From Paramoeba atlantica (Eukaryota; Discosea): a stretch of 64,000 nt of DNA. A program made the position numbers and the translations under genes. Position 1 is the stretch's first letter, and every line of letters begins with the position of its first letter. A model generated the notes under the pieces. The model did not search any database. It was not told the origin of the DNA and saw only the letters and a program-made list of their open reading frames with translations. Positions 50,601 through 56,507 of the stretch are shown here, one piece after another. Location of the stretch: contig CDRNVI010000007.1 in NCBI GenBank assembly GCA_977017575.1, positions 1 through 64,000 on the forward strand, given 5' to 3'.

Positions 50601-51183
50601 CTCGGTAACAGCTGAAATCGGGAAGATTGTCGATCATGGGGCCGATGTGACTCGACTTTCCAGTTGCTGGTTTTCGAAACGTGTGAAGCTTGCCCGTCGA
50701 AATACAACTCTTCACATCAGTGCTCGACTATTTTTACATACGGAGTGGGAATCAGAAGTGTTGGATCCCACTCCATTTGACGAGAGTGCTCGTTTTATGT
50801 GGACTAGAAATACCAATACAGAAAGATCATGTGAACATTGTGAATGGGATGAAATTCTACAGGAAGATACCTCTTTCGTAGTGAAGACGGAGAGCATTCC
50901 CTTGACGACAGCTCCGTCTCAAAAGTTGCTTCAGCGTTTATCGACCCATCTCTATCGATTTTCTTCGCTATTATCTGCGGCGCGAAACATTGCGACAGCC
51001 AACTTACTTATTTGTCCACACGAAAATCGCATGTCATGCGTTTCAGGTGGAACGAGGAACTTGGGAACGACCAAAACTCCTTCTGAGGAGGCTCTAGTGA
51101 ATGATGACGATCGGACCCCGAAAAAAATCTACAAGACAAAAAGGAGCTCATCAAAGGAACGTAAAAAGAAGGCCCGAAAATAA
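41614..51183 (+). CDS. Giant four-module protein of unknown family
   Basis: The protein has 3189 residues in one uninterrupted frame. The first 500 residues are Ser/Lys-rich and poorly structured. Then a composite module recurs four times. Sub-motif B, 'VP.VGW..L..L..LF', begins near residues 611, 1223, 1918 and 2559. Sub-motif C, 'PSYWVP....L.RLP', begins near 770, 1311, 1999 and 2653 (SYWVP, EYWVP, SYYVP, SYWVP). Sub-motif A, 'P..L..Y....W.GS...FL..H..V', precedes B in copies 2-4 (about 1165, 1835 and 2500). Sub-motif D, 'LP..L..WL...CP.T...L....P.LFE', follows C (about 1450, 2145 and 2755). Each sub-motif is 45-60 residues and could be a small winged-helix-like unit. Linkers between modules are Ser/Glu/Arg-rich, and the C-terminus is basic ('KKIYKTKRSSSKERKKKARK'). 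No enzyme motif, membrane segment or signal peptide is visible. By inference it is a scaffold or nucleic-acid-binding protein. Confidence 0.7.
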   Translation: MKLQRRRRFENSPSLQYFRGFLARTGFPWYSGCKLNLNETCDQYAADVDKSSYLAFEEVNSLANSQSFAVSGSDPFSSSPECTHRALPRIPKNTLIYWIRRLEPYARSTKSFCTKLENEWKSERSDTYLNQRKFPSRYNSRWSRHVHRKSIYERYLQLNVAQGALIKGNPKKPRINTMTRTNFLNADSSDSIDAGLESPRDVESTYGAYGTSMNLLYSEQKIALQGTDPKNMHRYLQGNEKYLSDDWLPCPEDSERQFCACFSGVRYYGCPVSHYQFLSPSPCAYHRMDEHFDDSQCATHNLFRCSTDCYQVKEESKAIIKERNQYLYDGSRIIGFRKILSECELQPTKLIQSHSQHLLGTRMSYNSYSPKETVSSQPKPPREKKGKKTSDSNIISSNKDRDGMAPSSGTNLISKASTERIIFENSSTVSPSVQEVRIPSSSRNDPKPSIDVNEESKTNCEGVSKKSCINSKYTYHRNANLFLQRVWARQFFLLLSRLFLSKRNGLSEVPTPYLIHEFVSLLSPLLCVKPCPSREVLSTVLQKLRLDELSSNVSSELVLFFLSELIELYHTFFSVCGNIWGEKTPSLSGGCVPDTDFHSVHVAFTMLFCIPLSGWAELDLIALFLLTMRELHSSATRNIEQPLDSHTDRTGITQEENQSEDSEEDVDVHWDYIFCDSGRKDKATFIPCTRYDEPTKKFLYLRARLFRFLRSHEIMRSSYCIDERLTKQGDSIVYICCRGWKENQSFFKPEVATTIDLANYNMSSVLSEIPSYWVPWSAVISRVASKLSPLPDSSLTKCIEILSSTPEWIMNTNGLCMTQGAAPNKDAVCQNSIICVVKVGKPGKLSDSKEKSLIFVKRNVFENDEHEEAQIRTLFHQEKCLRNLEKHHFRKVLDSNIQTGWKEITSPIFEVNKRLVMGWLRHNATVAPYLNYEGWNARIADLRNSIERLRRTPNIYGDKNGISASKMRRFLPFKVEKLPKHLQVWINFGNSVAIPAPGTLNAEILAAVCPEYFRYDEASQTLSCLASEEKSSDTPTTLSTFGSFVDKLSIPRAPEPSDKASSSSPSKVDTTSAHETRGSVINIDASEELNQSYIPQEAARPIDYDTTPWNGTWLYRELYSAYHNLLVLKHIAKLYEDTRSTNRLNGENPLVFLSISKLKNMFSPELNQFVARVWHGDIISLLKSFSECVVVDRASETISLCESARYNRRKYDVQAAILEKYIPVVGWIRISSLEPLFLGLRVQKIVEEIELNRIHSDKYRIDVVQPGNYSVISRRIWGDFQTQTTPQRLIADDIFPLQAITVLNEVIAAVPEYWVPVHEVLKRLPRHVKSALEIVTLSRLMQVFAPHRFLLVSSYLEFGERPKIGDANRIPNKFPGDSKPTRRHLIRRCPSDEVHEKMVKKSPTVYPFPPCSYVYHKFDLVETNVWYLAVALSEYSCPISTEKMLQELPVDLVRWLRDHCPFTMCSLAEMYPSLFECVSEEETNSTNSGIDAMDHGLSQQAKKSSESAFGNLFRVAARCGKVLKLYDAKTASTTCTSFEKKSRTGRLARVATHSLLKEIWNRLSPELWTTLPKDISLKILHGRSFGNFTPPRGGRRYPVGSSSDTDRFRKQASFQSHSLESRSRFPRNSNSTIKYTASPPAVNRFSLFGQNNAPVSHKVQKNSAGHVLKYPNSTDHIPHSNKSVTREENRTEPLTRLNSTRRTVVETPRSSGNEDFFNKVEPHTYRSVVIPPSTVTDAKPRIDKVKPWISEEKSQISQGEPRASQETPRMNEEGTPTAKRESIAWSGAVLAQAGTLATKRINLLSLVIKKVSKLACDEDEDFIGIDLHSNDFSRYINSKKLWKMVPTSAHHYIDNYWSGSFENFLLRHHRILVLKPKINSTIPHDESQVWLRPLHTSMHNSKICTTSYFSYVLRLFVPEIGWTHLKSILPLFHGVDESQVQEQIEKDKTLRGAYHSKKSGENYFLRKKTWYVHDTVPGTPFTLTLELYELMNALYLLLPSYYVPLEELISQFTTKEMTLFLTVKPYRLLQWMSGSGNACLISWISFSYRKSNQDCNRKALESKHPLSEKGDTVQSFFVRRSAPISNVLYPSCMAHYAGYNDLSLRSVELAIYMCFATILKSEDEREVLLSSSDNHFLSALSPVMSVGDIIEILPETLKYWMLYECPFEPHTFFRMTTSLFEAYSVDCGSDVTSQADHEGEDESPIKKKTVGSDPDQNLKEVPKKGIWYSGPQYRSRVHAMLSAEELRTLFHDILNLVRESNDTSRNVREGLCSIVLQEAISIRYRTMTGEISSRWTSALYEEGEEAFEDATNPFSAENEPCGTHHYFVNVAVPSNNPYFVKIHERFSLSPTPNDRFSFSDAATADNRKKGNVIRFACPEWEPASNGTLQERELILETFLQDFGYNSASPQHEYHRVEHSNSTALRGSSEVQKTIVRQLLCRPDRLSAEYIAEVLEDNATRLKLAVWLQNAVIQSRKKRKTQEKRTKKNRLKQPRNSINGMELNMPKEMEKYFDSSWDSSAEKFVAAHSFVFDYNAEKGSVRLHPYSDDQLFSILDSFVPIVGWFSCRDLECLIQVCQTGKQQESASIHLNNIVDEHPILKRSHMVLHHCNDRYIGRKDWGITRERFPVSEFRNKNSLLMLELKFTDAMALAAPSYWVPLTLTLTRLPPAALELIKERNIASLLNCYAPYRYFELRCCPLIHPTTNEVTEVVYIRRSLHNNPLMACSERYRSFHSLPTRVAQISWCLSDQLTPLRLKEIAELLPMELARWLEHDCPYTFVTLARLFPQLLETITDYEDSLSSHGTPIHRYRSSLVSSFNDSQEELPESATTTTTSSSAMPSPHYFDDQMVLSNVPKTCEENKEAILQFSTHFHFAMKMSSPQGVGAGLYLDLARSSCGHVTLAYQRWREDCGDYARKRGKSESSILERRVSSVGLPRAESSLDDLGGEEEELEETRFKTFVQSLRESVELPPGWSSQVKGDEKRYDSPGDLSKEDWFSVTAEIGKIVDHGADVTRLSSCWFSKRVKLARRNTTLHISARLFLHTEWESEVLDPTPFDESARFMWTRNTNTERSCEHCEWDEILQEDTSFVVKTESIPLTTAPSQKLLQRLSTHLYRFSSLLSAARNIATANLLICPHENRMSCVSGGTRNLGTTKTPSEEALVNDDDRTPKKIYKTKRSSSKERKKKARK

Positions 51184-51437
51184 GCAACTGCGGCGCCTGT
51201 ATCTTGAAAACCTTATGGTGTCAAGAGAGGGTGAGCGTTTCTTGTGCATTTTGTATTATAAGTGATGTTTTTTTATTATGAGAATTTGTGATAAAGCACT
51301 CACCACCTAAATATTTCAGAATGAAAAATAAATGATCTAGTAATAAATGACACATCTGTTTAGTGCACAACTCTTGTTACCTACTTATTTTCCTTCTCAT
51401 GATTCAGAGCAGAATTTATTCGCCATGTGTTCTCATC

Positions 51438-52457
51438 ATGCATGAGCCATCATTTTCTTTTTTGTATCATACATCACGATCCAGATCTCCTGTGATTCCT
51501 CGCTGGTTCAACACGTCTAGAAGGTACTTTACCGGAACGAGTGCTAACGGTCAAGATAAATACAATTCTCTGTCAACTCACGTGTCGAACATTTCATTAT
51601 GCAGAGCAGACATATTTCCTGTTCCACACAACTTTTTCACCTTGACACCGTACACACGTTTTACAGCCGACTATCTGGTGAGTGCTTCAATAAAATATGG
51701 ACATCACACTCATTTGTGGATCAATCCTGAACAGTTACAGTCATTATCTTACCGACTGCGAATGCTTCGAAGCACTGTGACGGGCCACACAGGCCAACTT
51801 CGGGACTTACTATCTCGAAATATCTCATTTCTTTTTGGTGCTTCCACGAAAATCAACAAAGAAGACAAAATTGACAAAAAGACCACAAAAAACGTGCCGC
51901 AGCCCGATGCTGATTCCGCAACATCCGAACACGACACCGTGCGAGTACCTGATGTAGAAGAACTAGATTTTCCAGAATCTGAACTAGAGATCTGCGCGAG
52001 TGAATTAGGGAGAAGCAGCGATGATTTGGTTCCATATTTAAAGCGGTTAACCGAAATCCGTTTGTACAACATTTCGCAGCTATCTGAGCCAAAATGGTTA
52101 ATGGATTTGCTTTACCTTCGACTAGAGGATGTAAAGGATAATCCATCGTCTGAAAATGCATATCAGGATCAAATTGAGAATATCCTGAATAAGTACTGTC
52201 CGATTTTGGCTTCTGAAAAAGCGAATGATACAGCAAAGCAATGCAGTGAAAGTGTACAGGAGGAAATGGCAAGTGATTGCGAAGACACTGCGGCAATTTT
52301 GGAGCATGCTGACGTCAATACAGCTACAGTTTTACAAAAAAGTATCATGTGTAATGCAGAGGCAACAGAATCCTGCTCAAAATCAGAAAGAAGAGAAGTC
52401 AAGCCCGACCCTTTTGAAAAGGAGATCACTTTCGCAGATCTGTGGATGTCAGACTGA
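51438..52457 (+). CDS. Probable mitochondrial protein, unknown function
   Basis: There are 339 residues from the ATG at 51438. An earlier ATG at 51399 falls directly after a pyrimidine tract ('ttattttccttctc') and before the first AG, so the later Met is preferred. It gives a classic mitochondrial presequence ('FLYHTSRSRSPVIPRWFNTSRRYF'). Residues 55-95 contain 'FFTLTPYTRFTADYLVSASIKYGHHTHLWI', a Thr-Ala..Leu..Ala....Gly-His..Leu-Trp pattern that faintly recalls short modules of kinetoplastid mitochondrial nucleic-acid-binding proteins such as Tc38/RBP38. I cannot confirm this. The C-terminal half is acidic and helical with no motif. It lies 250 bases after the giant gene. Confidence 0.55.
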   Translation: MHEPSFSFLYHTSRSRSPVIPRWFNTSRRYFTGTSANGQDKYNSLSTHVSNISLCRADIFPVPHNFFTLTPYTRFTADYLVSASIKYGHHTHLWINPEQLQSLSYRLRMLRSTVTGHTGQLRDLLSRNISFLFGASTKINKEDKIDKKTTKNVPQPDADSATSEHDTVRVPDVEELDFPESELEICASELGRSSDDLVPYLKRLTEIRLYNISQLSEPKWLMDLLYLRLEDVKDNPSSENAYQDQIENILNKYCPILASEKANDTAKQCSESVQEEMASDCEDTAAILEHADVNTATVLQKSIMCNAEATESCSKSERREVKPDPFEKEITFADLWMSD

Positions 52458-52722
52458 GTAATGACCACGCTGGTGTATACGGGCATCTAGCGCCCACGGG
52501 TCCATCCTTACAACACAAGATGCTCGAGATCAAAATTGCAGGACCGATTTTATAGACCCTTGCTATAGACGATTAGAAACCACTAGAAATTAGAATCTCC
52601 CCCTCCTTGCAAATGAAAACGTACTTCTTAGAAATGGATGACTGTGGATTCAAAGAAGAAAAGTTACCTCTCGGTCTCTGTTGACGTTTTTTGCACTTCC
52701 TTTAGTTTCTTGCCCTTTCCTA

Positions 52723-52945
52723 CTATCCCCCCCCCACTTAAGCGCAACCAGGTTTTGGCCTAAAATTGCGCATAAGTAGTCGAGTCAAAGAAAAAGGGTG
52801 AAAAAAAAATTTCGCGTCGCTTCGCGGCGCGTGTTTCAATCATGAGTTATATACGCGGGGTGCCCTGGGGGCTGCTTTTTATATACTATCCCCCCTATCC
52901 TAGCGTGGCTGGGTTGGGATGAAATGCAACGCTAGGAGGCGGGGC
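52723..52945. repeat. Two C-tract palindromes with a reverse GC-hairpin
   Basis: 52725-52749 (C9 then ACTTAAGCGCAACC) pairs partly with TTGCGCATAAGTAG (52767-52780), but its right G-run is missing. The A-run and hairpin CGCGTCGCTTCGCGGCGCG follow at 52813-52831. Then a TAGCGTTGC-family pair comes: CTATCCCCCCTATCCTAGCG (52887 on) and GCAACGCTAGGAGGCGGGGC (52926-52945). Together they occupy the space between the mitochondrial-protein gene and the Harbinger element. 52458-52722 holds nothing recognisable. Confidence 0.65.
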
Positions 52946-53343
52946 AAAAACTCGTGCCGAAGAATTGCTAAGCCGAAGATGTTGTGGGATTACTGAGAGG
53001 GTTGAAACCTACGAAAGGCAAAAACTGGCAAAACCCGCGAAGTCCACTCTGACGTAGTGAAGAAAAGTACTTAGTCAAAAATAGTGAAGAATAGTTGACC
53101 TCCGTCGTGCCCTTACTGAAATTATTCTGATATTCTTTTTTCTCAGTAAAAATCACCCTATCTAATAATTAGCGGACACCCGCCTTCCTCCACTCTTTTA
53201 CCGCTGAGGATAGTATCACGGACTCTGATAACATTATAATAATGAACGAATAAATTATTCGTTCTGATTAAACATTTTCTTGTCCATCCGATTGGAATAT
53301 TTGCGAAACCTTCTCTTGGAAGTTTGTTCATCGTGTATGAGTT

Positions 53344-54411
53344 TCAACTTTTTTCGTTTTTCCTCCGAATTTCACTTTTCGTTAGCTTTGTATATGTTAC
53401 ATCCGATTTCTTGGCATGTGCTGGGCACTTTCCTACATTACTGATCCCAGAAATGTAAAGTTCTCGCTTTATACTGTCGCGGTAATCTTTTATTGCTTCT
53501 TTGTCTCTAGCATCATCCTTAAAAAATGTACACAAACAATCTGGCCTTGATTTCCACTCGTTTACAAACTTCGACTCAGCATCTAACATAACCACCGTGT
53601 CGCGGTACAATTCTCGCTTGCAAAATTTCCACCGAAAGGTCAGGGACTTAGACTGGTAATAGTACCAGTCCAAAGCAGTCCAAAGCCGGATTTGACAAAA
53701 TCAATGCGGTGTTGATTATAGTGAAGAATTTTGTGGTGATCTATATAAGCAAAAAAGCGTTCGATCCGATTTCTTATTCGCCGAAACTCCATGTCGAATT
53801 GTTCATCAATGTCATTACCCTTTTCTTGGCATAGCCAATGTCGTACGTTTATAAAGTTTATATGCCTTATCGGCCATAATTAACTCATCTTTTTTATGCG
53901 AAAATCCAGGGATCGAAGAGTTTGCGAAACATTCGCTATCGTGCATCCGCCCTTCAAATGGTCCGCTCCATGCTAAAGGACACCCGTCCATCATAATTAA
54001 AACTTGAAAAGTCCAGTATTTAGCCGAGTGCTTTCCATTGTAGAGTTCTTTTGGTCCCCTACTGTACATGGGAACTCCGTCAAGTATTGATGTGCAGAGA
54101 ACAAAGTGTGGTTCACGGACCAAAAAGCGTCGCTCTGTTTCAGCAAGGTTGCCTGCAATGTCAGATGCATTCAACGCAGGCCGAATAAACTTTTTCCACA
54201 CGTACGTAGAGGAATAATGTTTACCCAAATATGGTATGAGAACGTCAGCTGTTTGCTCGTGCGTTAGATTCAAATGCAGCATCGTAAGTGCACTAAAAAC
54301 TTGAACATTAGTGCAATTAAGCCGAGACGCAAGTTGCGAAATAACTTCCGGGGAATATCCAGTAAATCCATGTGCAACGTTAGACCAAGGAAGAAGGCAA
54401 ATCTGTGACAT
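53344..54411 (-). pseudogene. Harbinger (DDE_4) transposase, frameshifted
   Basis: The first 198 codons (54411-53818) contain the typical order 'ILDGVPMYSRGP', 'YNGKHSAKYWTFQVLIMMDGCPLAWSGPFEGRMHDSECF' (split here into family blocks) and 'DELIMADKAYKLY'. This supplies the first two acidic residues (D in 'LDG', D in 'ADKAY'). A +1 slip at an AAAAGGG run leads into 'EFRRIRNRIERFFAYI', which supplies the last glutamate, as in the family's 'R..VE..F'. A second frame change at a 10-base tandem duplication ('gctttggact' on the minus strand, near 53675) leads to the final basic segment ending at 53344. With two frame changes it is best called a pseudogene, though sequencing errors could account for one. 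Confidence 0.8.
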
Positions 54412-54588
54412 CGTGAAGATATAAAGCTAATAAATGCCATAAATTATAGGAAGAAATAGAAAAATAGAGTATACAAACATAGGATGATAGAAATATAGTA
54501 GGAAACATAGAAATACATTGAGACAAAAGTATGAGCTTACGTTACGTTCTTCATTTCCCGCTTTCTTTACTGTACTATGCGTTCAAAT

Positions 54589-55525
54589 TTATTGTAATCC
54601 CGTAGGATCGTAAGACTTTCGCTTCTTCACCTTCATTCCTTCCCCATGGACTTCACCCATGCTTTCAGTCGTCTGCTTGATACTCAGAATTTCAAGATGG
54701 ATCACTTTTTTCCGTAGAGCAAGTACTTCATCCCGCAATTCTCCGACCTCTCTTTGCACCTTGAACTCTACAAGAATCTCATCCGTGCGGCTACAAGTTT
54801 CTTGCATCTTCTCCTTAAGATTTTTACTGCGATCGCGGTGCACTCTGCCGTATTCAATAGTCCCACCTCGTAGGCTACGCCACATCGTCTTGAACCATTG
54901 AATCACAACCTCCCGATCCCGCTTGCTATCTTCATATACCCCACCATAACACTTCTTCAAAAATTCCATCATATGATTTGTGATGGCATCAAAAGGAACT
55001 TCACTGACACCTAAGTTCCAAGTCTGTTTCGTCTGATTCCAGCGCCAGTGTCCGGGCATTTCCGCTTCCTTCACGCCATGTATTTCCTACATTTCGGCGT
55101 CTTAAAAAAAGAAGTCCTGCTTCTCGCGCCTTCGTCAAAAGGAGGAGTCCCTGCAACAAAATGTCAATGTCGATTGGGACATTGCATAATGACTTGAGAA
55201 CATTGCTCTCCGGATCAGAGAGTTGGCGAATGCGCGTAGTTATCCACTGTGCGCACATCTCAATGATGTTATCCTCCATTCGCTGGGTAAGATCAGGGGG
55301 AAGAAGACGGTCCAGGGCGTATTTGATGGCATTCTTCTCGACACTACTCATGCGTAGCCATTCGAGAGAAGTTTCTGACCTCTTCAAGGGTATTCGAAAG
55401 GTATGTCGTATCGCATACGACACCCATTTCCGCAGGGGTGCATACTTTTCAGAGTCAGGGGAGTCGATTCCTTCCTCAATGTACTCATCGTCCCCCGGAG
55501 GAAAGTCATACTCCAACATGATCAC
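54589..55525 (-). CDS. Second protein of the Harbinger element, unknown, frames overlapping
   Basis: Two minus-strand frames overlap by about 70 bases (55525-55001 and 55074-54589). The first begins 'MLEYDFPPGDDEYIEEGIDS' and is helical. The second contains 'GHWRWNQTKQTWNLGV' and a coiled coil near its end ('VGELRDEVLALRKKVIHLEI') plus a basic tail. PIF/Harbinger elements usually carry a second, Myb/SANT-like DNA-binding protein. The Trp-spaced helices could be such a domain, but I cannot align it. Either one gene with a frameshift near 55070 or two small genes would fit. Confidence 0.5.
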
Positions 55526-55945
55526 TTAGTTTGAAAGAAATCAATACGAACGATCAGTCATATAACGCCATTTCGTATATTCCGCCAAGTTCGGATACTT
55601 TCTGAAAAGAAAAACAAATCAACTTTGAAAAAACCATGACATAAAAAAGAGTTTTTCAAAATCGTTTCACATATTGTGTTTTGAGAGTTTGGGACCTTTA
55701 CTAGCTTTCTACGCCGTTGTTTTCACAAAATACCCCTTCTTGAAGCCGTGGCACGCCTCCCAAAGTGACCCCCCCAAAATAGGTGTCCAGGCAAAACCTG
55801 GCAAAACCCGGCAAAACCTGACAGGTTTCAACCCTCTGAGGAACATTTTCAAAAAAATCGCTGTTCACGGTACATTTTTACCATACGTTTTTACCTTCGC
55901 GGCAAGAGACAGTCTAAAAAGCAACACTAATGAGGGGGGCTAACG

Positions 55946-56343
55946 AGGCAGCGCTAGGATAGGGGGGATAGTACTGTACCCCCCCCTAGTTATCTGTCAC
56001 AACATTCCGTGGAAAGGTGTACAGATCGGTGGGGGTCAGTGTGGATCAGAGGAGATCGATGAAGATCATTTTTGAACGTCCAAAGGGACTACTTGAAGAC
56101 TCTCCATTTCAATAGCGGCGAAAATTGGTACAAAAATTCGTACTACAAAAAAAAATCGCGCCGCTTTGCGGCGCCGTTCTTCTGAACGATGCGTCAAAAT
56201 TGCGCTTAAGTGGCCGGGTCAAACGGTTGCGCATAAGTAGGGGGGGGCAGTAATATTACTCCCCCCCCTATCCTAGCTTTGCCCCGGTACCCCCCCTCCT
56301 AGCGTTGCTTTTGAAGATGACTAATCCAGCCGCGAAGCGGCGG
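55946..56343. repeat. Dense cluster of C-tract ends from three families, two GC-hairpins
   Basis: In order, the cluster contains a TAGCGTTGC-family right end (GCGCTAGGATAGGGGGG, 55951-55967); CTGTACCCCCCCCTAGTTAT (55974 on, AGTTATCTGTCAC family); a reverse GC-hairpin CGCGCCGCTTTGCGGCGCC after an A-run (56157-56175); a GCGCATAAGTA-family end (56228-56249, followed by TA); and two TAGCGTTGC-family left ends (56260 and 56290). A forward GC-hairpin GCCGCGAAGCGGCGG with a T-run (56329-56354) closes it. Every change of family coincides with a C- or G-run. Confidence 0.7.
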
Positions 56344-56456
56344 GTTTTTTTTTTGTTCTTTTTTGCCGAGTTCTATATTCATGAAGACATTTTTTTATCG
56401 ATTTCAACAATTTATCAATCCCATGTTATTACTGTCATTAGCCATTAGTCTCACTA

Positions 56457-56507
56457 ATGGCTATATTACCATGGCTATATTACCATGGCTATATTACCAT
56501 GGCTATA
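56457..56507 (+). repeat. 14-bp tandem array ATGGCTATATTACC, left of the LINE
   Basis: Three full units and a partial fourth end exactly where the LINE begins. The same array resumes at 61415-61451 (ATTACCATGGCTAT x2 plus a partial unit), directly after the LINE. The two arrays are in the same orientation, so the LINE lies inside one array, or the repeat was formed at insertion. Confidence 0.85.

Larger units (their letters stand above)
52997..55836 (-). mobile_element. PIF/Harbinger transposon (TGA target duplication)
   Basis: The terminal repeats GAGGGTTGAAACC (52997-53009) and GGTTTCAACCCTC (55824-55836) are perfect inverted copies, flanked on both sides by the 3-bp duplication TGA (52994-52996 and 55837-55839). 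Subterminal 'ggcaaaacctggcaaaaccc' words at both ends may be transposase-binding repeats. The minus strand carries two genes, a DDE transposase (53344-54411) and a second protein (54589-55525), the two-gene plan of PIF/Harbinger elements. Both are frameshifted, so this 2840-bp copy is probably inactive now. It must have been able to mobilise the deletion derivative at 39945-40482. Confidence 0.9.
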
